64,000 nucleotides of DNA from Rhizobium grahamii CCGE 502 (GCF_000298315.2 NZ_AEYE02000034.1:1-64000); one strand, 5' to 3'; positions 12,001 to 17,545 are shown, counted from the first letter of the stretch. The notes: a model not told the origin generated them from the letters alone. Program-made: numbers and translations.

Positions 12001-12585
12001 CATGAAATTTGTCGGGCTACCCGCGACGAACAGCGGATCGTCCGGTTGCAGAGGAATGAAAACAAATTCCGTGCTGCTCTTGGTGACCAGATCGAGACCA
12101 TGGTCGAAAAACTGGCCGAAGAAGGTCATCCAGGCGTTGAACGGCGCTGACAGGCCCGCATCGGCGGTGACGTTCGGGATGAAGTTGACTGGAGTGTCGT
12201 CGGCTGTGCCGAACAGGCCGTCCAGCCCGGGGCTGGTGACGGTGCCTGATCCCGGTGTCTGACTGGCCGCGGCCTGGGCTGCCGGATTATTGTCCGTCTG
12301 ATCGACAATCAGGTTGCTGATCGTGCGCGGCTGGGCGTCTGTCACGGTGCCCGACGTGTCGTAGGGAGGACGGAGCGACGGGTCGGTCAGGCGCGGAAAC
12401 GGCAGATCCGCAGACCCGAATTCGGGGTGGACCAGATTGTTGAAAGAGCCATCGACGGTTCGGAGGCCGAATGGCACCTCGGCGTTTGGCAAGATGTCAG
12501 CGAGGCTCTCGCCCTGAGCATTCCGCTCCGCAATGATGATCTGCTGCAGGATGAAATCCAGGTCTGAACGAATGAATTGTACCAT
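1..12585 (-). CDS. Giant triple haem-peroxidase / RTX calcium-binding exoprotein (3' end beyond window)
   Basis: The reading frame is open for 4195 codons from ATG 12585 (GGGGAGG Shine-Dalgarno six bases upstream) to base 1, so the C-terminus is missing. It has three animal-type (myeloperoxidase-like) peroxidase domains, at about residues 90-800, 1570-2330 and 3280-3930. Each keeps the distal His in FGQ[FY]FDHGLD (H162, H1654, H3377), the catalytic Arg/Glu in AGDGR[VA]NEN (R401, R1932, R3559) and the proximal His in YRFGHS (H528, H2058, H3656). GGxGxD-type RTX nonapeptides lie at about 860-1190, 2395-2700, 2940-3060 and 4085-4195, with Ig/cadherin-like segments after the first two blocks. Residues 3934-4076 are a Gly/Asp/Asn linker. 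There is no N-terminal signal peptide, which fits type I secretion by an unseen C-terminal signal. It resembles bacterial 'peroxicin'-type peroxidases. Substrate unknown. Confidence 0.93.
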   Translation of the reverse strand, partial: MVQFIRSDLDFILQQIIIAERNAQGESLADILPNAEVPFGLRTVDGSFNNLVHPEFGSADLPFPRLTDPSLRPPYDTSGTVTDAQPRTISNLIVDQTDNNPAAQAAASQTPGSGTVTSPGLDGLFGTADDTPVNFIPNVTADAGLSAPFNAWMTFFGQFFDHGLDLVTKSSTEFVFIPLQPDDPLFVAGSPTNFMVLNRAEGGQNATNTTSPFVDQSQTYSSSPSHQVFLRAYSLDAGGAHATGELITNRNLGTDGHFGGGDDVEIGGMATWKVVKAQANDILGINLTDADFDNAPLLATDAYGNFIKGPNGFPQVVMKGADGIGGTGDDVLVEGNPLAPISLANAVRTGHAFLNDIAHAAVPVFNTGGGADGIAHTADDLNTAAYDTALLDAHYIAGDGRVNENIGLTAVHAVFHSEHNRLVEQTKDVVLASGDLAFLNQWLDTPLAANTAFPLTQTEIDALDWNGERLFQAAKFGTEMQYQHLVFEEFARTVQPQVDEFLAPNGYDTTINPAILAEFAHTVYRFGHSMLTETVDRLDPNFNTVGGDPQLGLIAAFLNPLAYAESGLTPEQATGAIVRGVTRQVGNEIDEFVTEALRNNLLGLPLDLPALNIARGRDTGIPTLNDARAEFFAMTGDSQLKPYISWADFADHLKHAESLINFIAAYGTHDSITGAATLAEKRAAATLIVLGGVGAPADRLDFLNATGTYAADGTLGGLNDVDFWIGGLAEEKMPFGGMLGSTFNFVFETQLESLQNGDRFYYLSRTAGMHFGTELENNSFAKLIMLNSDATHLPNAIFTTPAFTLEVDQSRQHTGLGPDGRADPTGGIEINGVEVVPLVIRDNPETNGTDTNYLHYTGEDHVVLGGTAGDDIITSSEGDDTLYGDGGNDRLEGGMGNDTVLGGDGDDILSDSFGDNRIEGGAGNDVIVVGNMSVLGNLILGGDGQDFIITTEDISTTFGGTGDDFILGAKTNLPPTGNEGDDWIELGTQDGAPGDNFAPLLADDVIGNDIFIGGGGFDEMIGEGGDDIFTGSDAQDKMDGMSGFDWVTYLNDRFGVTVDLTLAALAQPHGAPATNIGAFQPIGASPASILDRFAEVEGLSGSRFADVLRGDDVDAVTIVNHGGATGSALTNVALIDQLDALLGNAGLSTTGFATGNIILGGDGSDIIEGRGGDDLIDGDKWLNVRIGVYAADDINHTGTPIASFNNMVQLMPFMLAGTYNPGQLHAIREIMDGSSTGGNAFDTAVFSGNRADYTVTIDNRGTADFSDDIVTVADGVVARDGRDTLTHIERLQFADQAVVVVPGLNAEPVGLLEIRDATTHAADGTPTAGQLLEVSIAGVTDGDNPDSGAITESVSYYWQVDRNGDGVFEDIILLPAGDLAFLSADGVNFRVTPDLVGLPIRVKAYYQDAHGVTETVFSAPTAAIAAAPVVPPTVAAPLNEVTAGGAGIHMAVSDLQFILDQIKIAEAHASGASLLSLIPNVRSPLGLRAVDGSDNNLVHLNGIDQSEFGAADNTFPRVVPPNFLDEQDESPFSLGPGGPPPVTNTNYNSSISVVDSDPRTISNLVVDQTANNPAAYAAAFDPGLNGHLDFGVSGPGNDDVLKDGVSIVKSPGIDGLFGTPDDRDVFKIDAVAPDVGLSAPFNSWFTFFGQFFDHGLDLVTKGGNGTIYIPLQPDDPLYVPGGSSNFMVVTRATQAGPDGILLDNPNTSVDESADNTHAGTNTTTPFVDQNQTYSSHPSHQVFLRAYSLDAGGAHATGKLITNWNLGADGHFGGGDDVEIGGMATWKVVKAQANDILGINLTDADFDNVPLLATDAYGNFIRGPNGFPQVVMKGLDGIGGTADDFLVEGNPLSPISLTNAVRTGHAFLNDIANNAVPVFAPGGGADGVPKTADDLIADTDDITGNPIIPDAQGHNPFYDNELLDAHYIAGDGRVNENIGLTAVHSIFHHEHNRLVDQTKETVLASGNVDFINEWLDKDHHITGLPTPAEIGSLVWDGERLFQAAKFGTEMQYQHLVFEEFARTIQPNVDLFFAPTQVYDADLDPSIVAEFAHTVYRFGHSMLTETVDRYDENFNVVGDGNPSEAGNQQTGLIAAFLNPLAFAASGATPEDATSAIVRGVTRQVGNEIDEFVTEALRNNLLGLPLDLPAINIARGRDVGIPSLNAVRRDIYRQTGNSDLKPYTSWADLVQHLKHPESVINFIAAYGTHSSIASATTTAAKRAAAALLVLGGVDAPADRLDFLNSSGAWTSPASGVTTTGLDAIDLWIGGLAEEKNPFGGMLGSTFNFIFENQLEKLQDGDRFYYLERTAGLAFNAELESNSFAKLIMANTTAAHLSALVFSTPTWTLEVDQSKQFTALGPDNHADPTEGGTALNPLVVRDNPDTVGPDSNYIKYTGEDHIVLGGTNPGSLANPSGNDILISGAGDDTVYGDGGDDRIEGGYGNDQLRGGAGNDIITDIGGDDNIQGGDGDDVIQGGNGVNLIIGGFGSDFIITGEDASEAIGGQGNDFILGSKANEQDMGNEGDDWIEKGTSDGAPGDNFDPLGNDPIIGNDVFIGDGENDKFNAEGGDDIMVGKTGFGDRYIGGSGYDWADFKDNDRGVYIDISDRFFDSPLLPGSATPLIRFDIVEGISGSHFGDVLHGDNVDAAALPTAGATGSVLTNIALINGLGSLLDTAYGEHKTFYDGGNIILGGDGSDIIEGRGGDDVIDGDKWLNVRIAVYAAGDTNHTGPEIASFDSMADLDFQAKMLNGTWNPGQLNIVREIKTGTAAFDTAVFSGRQADYSITTAGGVTTVTDNLGTDGTDRLMNIERLQFSDGSVLLGGTNAAPSGVMSILAGGTPVDSAAAGTVLTVSFAGITDADNVSATNPTGTITGPVDYFWQVETVPGSGVYEDILTFGAGEVERAHGTSFTVTDAEAGLGLRVRAIYQDGHGTLEQIYSALPPTPGVGLTLVGTRGADTLVGTALADTITGDRGDDIITGLGGNDTIDAGRGADTVDGGDGDDTILGDRDNDILNGGAGDDTIDGGRGDDTINGGLGNDTILGDRGNDLIVVGSTEGRDIIDGGRDTDTVQVVGDATAEAFRIYARVDAIAAGITVAAATEIVITRGTAVVAELANIEEIQITGGGGGDTFQVIGNFAPTTLLTSTITIDGSAGDDTVNISSLTSAHRIVFTSNGGHDTIIGTLRPQDIVRLAPGSTLADYHSTTANGMTTMSNGTHSVTFASAGTPTFEAGSGSGNGGGDTGGNGNGGGGNGGGGGNEDPGGSGAFHLTASDLAALKNLVNGLPGGEDNDAVGIRDLEGTGNNRAHAYYGSADQPFIRLTDAHFGDYNDTTHNRDINPLFNGLDPRAISNALGAQEANLPTSAEHANSLFTAFGQYFDHGLDFLPKGGNGTIQIGAAGAGHTPGTDNPADLTRGTVSGFDANGVPENLNKTSPFADQNQAYGSDELVGQFLREGDGHGGFSGRLLAGAPDPSNPDFNLLPNLREMIMHHWANNTVFTAASLPGGHIGFRDYFAGLVDAGGHIDETMLPQMTKNFMGSGFALLLDTNPFISLLDHYVAGDGRANENVALTAIHTIWARNHNFHVAGLLEAGFTGTTEELFQAAKVINETEYQRVVYTEFADKLLGGMKGDGEHGFNEYNPDTDARVSHEFATAAYRFGHSLIGQNLTVMDAQGHPTQVALFDAFLNPTNDVSAFTAPLPPGYVPQPGYEQLGINGILAGGVVQPAEEVDVNIVDAVRNDLVRSSADVFAFDVAREWDVGLGSMNQIRADLLASTDPYVHEAVGFAGNLSPYTSWEDFQNRNGLSDTVINQFRQAYPDLVLQAGDIAKFKQINPSIEVAMQPDGTGVVKGIDRVDLFVGGLAEKHINGGVVGQTFWVILHEQLDRIQEGDRLYYLDRVENLDFYDIVEEQGFAAIIARNTGLTNLPEDIFGTNQQGNQGGGDDDQNQGGGDGGGDGDGQNGGGDDGGNGGNGGDDDDGGDDGDNNGGGDDDGQNGGGDDGDNNGGGDDDGQNGGGDDGDNGGNGGGDDDGDDDGDNNSGGDDDGQNQGGGDDDGGNGGGDDDGQNQGGGDGDGSGDGGTDPLPVAARTLIGTVAGDVLIGAAGDDTILAGGGGDIVAGDAGSDILRGEDGDDVVTAGDGNDSVTGGAGDDELHGGSGDDMLFGNAGKDMIHGEAGNDFIEGGAGEDQVWAGDGDDTVIA
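358..785 (-). repeat. Low-complexity Gly/Asp/Asn/Gln linker with a perfect 54-bp tandem duplication
   Basis: On the coding (minus) strand this encodes about 140 residues made almost only of G, D, N and Q (units such as GGGDDDGQN). Bases 541-594 are repeated exactly at 595-648, an 18-codon in-frame duplication. It sits between peroxidase domain 3 and the last visible RTX block and is probably an extended, acidic spacer. The Pro/Ser-rich or Ala/Val-rich open frames on the other strand here are by-products of the repeat. Confidence 0.9.
3770..8250 (-). repeat. Module 2 of the long duplication inside the giant peroxidase gene
   Basis: This is the second copy of the peroxidase-RTX-WLNVRI-Ig module. 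It starts with ISDLQFILDQIKIAEAHASG and ends after YFWQVETVPGSG and a YQDGHGTLEQIYS segment that matches YQDAHGVTETVFS of module 1. It carries extra insertions relative to module 1, such as residues encoded around 7440-7500 and 6840-6900. The third peroxidase domain further downstream is much more divergent and belongs to neither module. Confidence 0.85.
8250..12585 (-). repeat. Module 1 of a long duplication inside the giant peroxidase gene
   Basis: This covers a short N-terminal segment (LDFILQQI, VDGSFNNLVH), peroxidase domain 1, an RTX block, a WLNVRI...AVFSG segment and an Ig-like tail (YYWQVDRNGDG). The same order recurs about 4.3 kb further along with high identity, for example ITNxNLGxDGHFGGGDDVEI and KVVKAQANDILGINLTDADF in both. 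Module edges are approximate. Confidence 0.85.
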
Positions 12586-12692
12586 AATACCCTCCCCAAA
12601 GTTGCCCTACGCCTTGGACAAAGCTTCGCCCTTCGCACAAACGAAGTGCGTGCCGGCTGAACACGTCGCCGAAGCTATGACCGAGACAGTTG

Positions 12693-12713
12693 GTAGGTCC
12701 CCAAGGACCACCC
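12693..12713 (-). promoter_or_regulatory. Hairpin in the predicted leader of the peroxidase gene
   Basis: GGTaGGTCC and GGACCACC form an 8-bp stem with one bulged base and a four-base loop, about 110 bases upstream of ATG 12585. It lies between the start codon and two better palindromes further upstream. Role unknown; it could be a leader structure. Confidence 0.4.
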
Positions 12714-12771
12714 TGCCACCATTATGCAGGCCCGAGGATCAGTGTGCGAGGGGACTAGGTCGCACAATCAG

Positions 12772-12787
12772 CTGGACAACTGTCCAG
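12772..12787. promoter_or_regulatory. Perfect palindrome CTGGACA-AC-TGTCCAG
   Basis: Seven-base arms separated by two bases, about 190 bp upstream of the giant peroxidase start and 35 bp from a second palindrome. The symmetry is that of an operator for a dimeric regulator. No regulator family can be named from the site alone. Confidence 0.45.
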
Positions 12788-12821
12788 TAGCCGACGGCAC
12801 GAAGGTCGCTATTTGTTGAGA

Positions 12822-12840
12822 CTTTGGTCTGAGACCAAAG
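12822..12840. promoter_or_regulatory. Perfect palindrome CTTTGGTCT-G-AGACCAAAG
   Basis: Nine-base arms around one central base, about 240 bp upstream of the giant peroxidase start. There is no T-run after it, so a terminator for the upstream kinase gene is unlikely. Length and symmetry suggest a protein-binding operator controlling the peroxidase gene. Confidence 0.5.
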
Positions 12841-13505
12841 GGCCGTCTTTTGGCGATTCGCCGATCTGACGATTTCCGCGAGGCGGCGACGCTTTTGAGA
12901 CGAGGAGAGACTGAGGTCGTTGACAATCAGATCCGGATCAACGGAACACTTTGGCCTCGGTATAGGGCCTCGATAATAGGGCCCTGGGAGTTGCCAACAT
13001 CGGAGAGAACGACGCAGTTTGTAAGCGCAATGCGAACATCTCTCGCCGGACAAGGGAACAATGCGTGTATAGTGATTTCAGGCCCTATTCTTGGCCGCCT
13101 CGCGCCAGTCATTGCCATCATCTCAATGAAAGTGCGGGTCACGAGCTACTCTGCGCATTCAAGTGTTTCGGACAGGATAGCGTGGCGGACGCTACTGTTA
13201 TCAAAAGGGTGAGCGAACGCCGGCGTCGTGAATTGTGGTCGAGAACATTATTCCAATGGGGCAGGATCAATGCGGCAATGACAGTGGACCGCGTATCAAT
13301 GTCGCGCAATCCACGGCTACTGGTCTCCCGCGCCGGGGCGACGGCCTGATGGACATTGCCGAGGCTCGCTGACTGCTCGAAATCGCTGCAAAGGCTCGAC
13401 ACGATCACGGCAGCTGGGTGGCCCCTGCACTAGTTTGCCCGATGTAACCGAAGGTGTTTGGCCTTCTTCCTCACCGTTGTGCGTATCGATGGATTCCGTA
13501 CCGGT
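12841..13505. other. Intergenic stretch without a recognisable gene
   Basis: About 660 bp between the palindromes and the stop of the tyrosine-kinase gene. Short open frames exist on both strands, but none shows a good ribosome site or a recognisable motif. ATAGGGCCT (12962-12970) and AGGCCCTAT (13079-13087) form a distant inverted pair that may be chance. The peroxidase promoter probably lies at the left end of this stretch or among the palindromes. Confidence 0.5.
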
Positions 13506-14297
13506 CTAGTAGCCGTATTGCTCCTGGCTGTACGCACTCTTGTTTAGCACTACACCGAGCACATTTGTCTTTTCGCGCAGGCTCTGCTCGCAGATATCGA
13601 CTTCACTCACCGTGCTCTGTTCGGATGCGGCAACAAGGATGACCCCGTCCACGTTCGGAAGAAACGCGAGTACGTCGTCGGTTGAAAGCATCGGGGGCAA
13701 ATCATACAGGATGACGGTGGGCTTTAACTCCTGACGCATCTCTTCGAGAGCCTGGGCGGCCGCAGCGCTTTGAAGGAGCTCAGCTGAAAATTGCACCGGA
13801 TGCCGGTTTGGCCCAATCGCCAGGTTGTCTCCGTACCGGAAGAACGTTTCTCGCAAGCCCGCGCCCCCCTTCAGGAAGCTCTCGATGGAGCCTGAATTCT
13901 TGATCGAGAGCGTTTTACCGATCTGCGGGCGCCGAAGGTCGAGGTCAATCAGTACCGTCCGACAATCCTTTTGATTGGCCAGGCTGAAGGCAAGGTTGAG
14001 CCCAATGCAGGTTTTGCCACAGGCCGGCGTGGGAGACGTTATCGCAACCGAGGTCCAGTTGTTTTGCCTGAGGATGCGTAACAGCTTCGTGCGCATCATG
14101 TCGAAAGCGGCGTGGGCCGAAGACGACCGATTCAACGTGATGACACGATTATTGGCGGCTACATCGTGATCAACGATCAGCGGCGAAAGCCCTTCCCATG
14201 CCCCTCTAACGATTCCGAGCGGTTCGGGCATCTCAGGGACGCGATCGTCCATCTCGGAAATTCCTCTACTACGCGACGATCTGCCCACAAATTCCAT
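13506..14297 (-). CDS. CpsD/Wzc-type BY-kinase domain protein (polysaccharide tyrosine autokinase)
   Basis: A 263-residue cytoplasmic P-loop protein that would drive and regulate polysaccharide assembly with the co-polymerase encoded just upstream. A Walker A motif (PTPACGKT, about residue 90) and Walker A' (TVLIDLDLRRPQI) are typical of bacterial tyrosine kinases (BY-kinases), as is the ILYDLPPML segment (Walker B). The C-terminus ends NKSAYSQEQYGY, so only three tyrosines are available as an autophosphorylation cluster, a short tail for this family. ATG 14297 has a GAGGA ribosome site seven bases upstream. In Gram-negatives this domain is usually fused to the membrane part; here it is separate, as in Gram-positive CpsC/CpsD. 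Confidence 0.85.
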   Translation of the reverse strand: MEFVGRSSRSRGISEMDDRVPEMPEPLGIVRGAWEGLSPLIVDHDVAANNRVITLNRSSSAHAAFDMMRTKLLRILRQNNWTSVAITSPTPACGKTCIGLNLAFSLANQKDCRTVLIDLDLRRPQIGKTLSIKNSGSIESFLKGGAGLRETFFRYGDNLAIGPNRHPVQFSAELLQSAAAAQALEEMRQELKPTVILYDLPPMLSTDDVLAFLPNVDGVILVAASEQSTVSEVDICEQSLREKTNVLGVVLNKSAYSQEQYGY

Positions 14298-14385
14298 TGC
14301 ATGTCCTCAATCCCTGCGTCGAACCATGACGCTACTCGGTTTTACTTTTGACCATTGCAGCACGGCATCCCTGTCGCATGTTCCG

Positions 14386-15888
14386 TCAGCTGAACATTCG
14401 CGTGACGCTGTTGAGCTTTCTTTTCAAAGGTGGCGTTCGACTCTCGTAAGGTGTTTGGATGAAGGGGATCACTGCCAGCGGCTGTGCCTGAAGCATCTGG
14501 ACGAGTTCGGTTGGCCGGCGGATCGTCTTGTTCAGGAATTCGAGCAGTGCAATGATTGCAAAACTCAATGCTAGCCCGGCGGCAACACCACCGAAAACGA
14601 TAAGGCGACGCTTGGACCGCATCGGTTCGAGCGGCTCGGTGGCTTCCTCCAGAAGCGAGAAGCGTCCACCATCGGACCGCGTCTCGATCTGCTTACCGAG
14701 CAATGCCTCCGCCCGCTTGGCGATGGCCGTGTTGTACAGGGTTTGAGTGTTCGCAACTGTTCGTTCCAAGGCGTTTAATCGGATATCGGTTGCCGGCGTA
14801 GCGACGATGGATTGATCGAGGGCCGCAATCCTTGCGGTAATCTGCACTTTTTCTTTGTCGATTGCGTCTATGCGCCTGTCGACGTCCGACAACTGAAGGT
14901 CAAGACCGGACTGGGCCTTGGCATCCCCGTTCTCCCGTTTCTCTGGAATGACCTTCGCTCGCAAGGCCGCGATACGAGCTCTCAGTGAAATAATGTTGGG
15001 GCTAGTCTCTGCAAATACCGTTAGCTGATCGGCAAGCGCCTTGTTCAGATCGAGCAACATCTGCTGTTCAGCAGTCAGCGGCTCACCGGTCGGGTATTTC
15101 CCGGTCACCATGTAGGTTTCGACCAAGAGACTACGCCTGGTGCGCAAGTCCGATTGCTCTCGATCAAGCGATATCAACCGCTCCTGCAACCCACTCTGCT
15201 CGGTACGGCGAAATGTGAGGCTTTCGGGCAGCGTGTCCCTGTTGTTGTTCTTGAACTGCAGGACGTCCGCCTCGATGTGATTGAGTTCACCGTCGAGTCT
15301 TTTCACTTCGTCATCGAAAAACTGCAGCGTGTTGCCAGCACTGTCGTTTCTTCGCTTCTGATTGCTGGTGAGGATTGATGTTGCGAGTTCATTGGCGACA
15401 CTTGCCGCTAGCGCCGGGCTGCCGGCCACGAAACCGACCGTGAAGACAGATGCTCCATCGGCGCTGCTGACTTCGGTTTGCTCAAAAGTGATCCTCGAAC
15501 GAAGATTCTTCACCAGATAGTCGACTGGAGGCTGTTCCTTTTCACCGGCAAAGATTTTCAGTTTAGCCGCTAGTTTGACGAGATTGTCACGGGTTGTCAG
15601 CTGCTGCTGGATGATCTGTAATTGGCCAACTGAACTTGTAGGAACGGTGGACTGGACCAAAGCGGCTGGAATCTGCGGCGCCTCGACAAGGATTTTGGCA
15701 GCCGACATGTAGGTTCGCGGCATGTTCCCAGCGATAGCAAGAGCGATCAGCGTGGTCGCTATGACGCACGCGACGATGTAGGGCAGCCTCCGTCGCAGAA
15801 TGGAAAGATAGAAACCAACATCAATGTCACCCATTGCGAATTCATCCGAACTTGAGAACCAGAGCGGCGTACTGACCGACATCTTCAT
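14386..15888 (-). CDS. Wzz/ExoP-like polysaccharide co-polymerase (membrane part of a split Wzc)
   Basis: A 500-residue inner-membrane chain-length/export protein. A Wzz domain with an N-terminal membrane helix (about residues 35-53, YIVACVIATTLIALAIAG) is followed by a long periplasmic region rich in coiled coil (about 190-390) and a second helix (about 430-455, LIVFGGVAAGLALSFAIIAL). It ends after KRKLNSVTRMFS without a kinase domain; the kinase is the next gene, 88 bp downstream on the same strand. Neither ATG 15888 nor the internal ATG 15834 (MGDIDVGFYLSIL) has a clear ribosome site, so the first 18 residues are uncertain. It stands back to back with the exporter gene at 16172. Confidence 0.85.
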   Translation of the reverse strand: MKMSVSTPLWFSSSDEFAMGDIDVGFYLSILRRRLPYIVACVIATTLIALAIAGNMPRTYMSAAKILVEAPQIPAALVQSTVPTSSVGQLQIIQQQLTTRDNLVKLAAKLKIFAGEKEQPPVDYLVKNLRSRITFEQTEVSSADGASVFTVGFVAGSPALAASVANELATSILTSNQKRRNDSAGNTLQFFDDEVKRLDGELNHIEADVLQFKNNNRDTLPESLTFRRTEQSGLQERLISLDREQSDLRTRRSLLVETYMVTGKYPTGEPLTAEQQMLLDLNKALADQLTVFAETSPNIISLRARIAALRAKVIPEKRENGDAKAQSGLDLQLSDVDRRIDAIDKEKVQITARIAALDQSIVATPATDIRLNALERTVANTQTLYNTAIAKRAEALLGKQIETRSDGGRFSLLEEATEPLEPMRSKRRLIVFGGVAAGLALSFAIIALLEFLNKTIRRPTELVQMLQAQPLAVIPFIQTPYESRTPPLKRKLNSVTRMFS

Positions 15889-16171
15889 TTAGTTTTGGGA
15901 GCGACGATAGTTGATCTATAGTGGAGACCTCGGCTGGTTCTTGTTAGTCCATTTGGGTGAGGTGCCATGTGACTATAGAGTCGACTTCCGCTAGACGGCA
16001 TGAAACCCGCGCTGTTATTCCGCTTTTCTGTAATCATTATTGGTTATAGGTGCGCACTTGCGCATTGAATGCTGGAAAAACTAATATAACGCCAGATCAT
16101 GTTGCTATACATCGACCCGTTTGATGTCCGGCGAGTATCTTGAGTATTGTAGGCAATCCGGAACCTAGCTG
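15889..16171. promoter_or_regulatory. Divergent promoter region between co-polymerase/kinase and exporter/flippase
   Basis: An AT-richer stretch of 283 bp between two outward-facing units must hold both promoters. A TATAAC at 16085-16090 is a possible -10 box on the plus strand, but no well-spaced -35 accompanies it. No strong palindrome was seen. Confidence 0.4.
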
Positions 16172-17494
16172 ATGCATGAAAAGCAACGTCGGGTACGCAG
16201 CAGCAAGCTTCTCAGCGGGATCTCGCGGGCCATAACATTCGCCGTGGCCGCTTCTTTTCTGACCGGTGTCGGTTCCGCTGTTGCAGGCCCTCTTTTTCCC
16301 AATACGAAAATCCGCCTGACGCTTGTGCAGTGGATGCCGACAAAGGGCAGTTACGAGCAATGGGCAACCGTAGGAGGCGAGTATACCGTGTCTGAGGAAG
16401 GGACAATTTCAGTTCCTCTCCTTGGCCCGATTTCGGTCGAACAGTTAGATGAGGTGAGCCTGGCATCTTCTATAGCAAAGCGGCTGAAGGAAAAGATCGG
16501 CCTGGTAGATGAGCCAGCCGCCACCGTAGAGGTCCTGAAGTACCCCCCAATTTATGTTGTTGGCGATGTGGAGAAGCCCGGTGAGTATGACTTCCACGGC
16601 GGGATCACGGTTCTTCAGGCCTTGGCATTGGGCGGCGGCCAGCGTCGCGCTGCCAGCTCCTTACAGGGCTCCACCGATGTTACGAGGATGGCGGGAGACC
16701 TCAGGGAAATCGATGATTCGATCGTTCGCAGCACAGTAAAGATTGCCCGCCTTAAGGCTGAATTGGCCGGAGAAAAGACCTTTCAAGGTCCAAAGGAAAG
16801 CTCTGACGCGACGGCCTCTTCGGATGCCATCTACACGCAGGAGCAAACCATTTTTTCCGCCAGGGCTAATGAACTCACCAGACAGTCCAAGTCTCTTACT
16901 ACACTGCGTGACCTCCTGTCAGAGGAGATTAAAGTCCTCGAGGAGAAGACCACGAGCACAGACCTCAACATTGCTTCCGTACAACAACAACTGGACAGCA
17001 CGATCGCCCTCATCGAGAAAGGTGCTATTGTCGCGACACGTCAAGCAGAAGTCGAGCGTGTCATGAGAGGTTATCAGAACGATCGCCTCGACCTGACCGT
17101 CGCAATCATGCGTGCGCGCCAAAGCATAAGTCAGACGACGCGGGATCTGGAGGGTCTCTACGACAAGAGACAAACGCAAATTGCGTCTGACTTGCAGTCG
17201 GAGCAGGCAACCATGAGCCAGCTCCGGGTGAAGAAAGAGACCACTCAGAAATTGTTGACGGAAATCCTGTCATCAGGCAGCGCCGTTGAAGCAGACGAAC
17301 CACCGAGGCTTCAGTTCACCATTGTTCGAGCAGGCAAGACTGAGAAGAGCGCGGAGGTCGCCGCATCTGAAACATCAGCAATGGCGCCCGGCGACGTGCT
17401 AAAGGTGACCCTGCGCGCGACGTCGCAACCTTTGGCGTCAAAATCCGCAGACGCCGTTGAAGTCACTGTGTCGACGCCTGATGCGGGCCAATGA
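16172..17494 (+). CDS. ExoF-type outer-membrane polysaccharide export protein (OPX family)
   Basis: A 440-residue periplasmic/outer-membrane protein that would form or gate the exit channel for the polymer. A basic N-terminus and a hydrophobic stretch ending GSAVAG (about residues 20-40) look like a signal peptide without a lipobox. A Poly_export domain follows (GGEYTVSEEGTISVPLLGPI, about 70-135), then an SLBB-like segment (PPIYVVGDVEKPGEYDF), a central coiled coil (about 175-370) and a short C-terminal beta-rich part. This arrangement resembles rhizobial ExoF rather than Wza. It is followed 51 bp later by the flippase gene, probably in one operon. Confidence 0.85.
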   Translation: MHEKQRRVRSSKLLSGISRAITFAVAASFLTGVGSAVAGPLFPNTKIRLTLVQWMPTKGSYEQWATVGGEYTVSEEGTISVPLLGPISVEQLDEVSLASSIAKRLKEKIGLVDEPAATVEVLKYPPIYVVGDVEKPGEYDFHGGITVLQALALGGGQRRAASSLQGSTDVTRMAGDLREIDDSIVRSTVKIARLKAELAGEKTFQGPKESSDATASSDAIYTQEQTIFSARANELTRQSKSLTTLRDLLSEEIKVLEEKTTSTDLNIASVQQQLDSTIALIEKGAIVATRQAEVERVMRGYQNDRLDLTVAIMRARQSISQTTRDLEGLYDKRQTQIASDLQSEQATMSQLRVKKETTQKLLTEILSSGSAVEADEPPRLQFTIVRAGKTEKSAEVAASETSAMAPGDVLKVTLRATSQPLASKSADAVEVTVSTPDAGQ

Positions 17495-17545
17495 GACACG
17501 TGAGGTAGCAACGAAATCCTGGCGAACTCGGTCAAATCGGGACAA

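Noticed and set aside
10936-12150. 404-codon plus-strand frame opposite peroxidase domain 1
   Set aside because: It is antisense to clear catalytic peroxidase motifs and has no recognisable domain; similar frames recur opposite the duplicated module.
16065-16090. TTGAAT...TATAAC promoter upstream of the exporter gene
   Set aside because: The spacer is only 14 bases, too short for a normal sigma-70 promoter.
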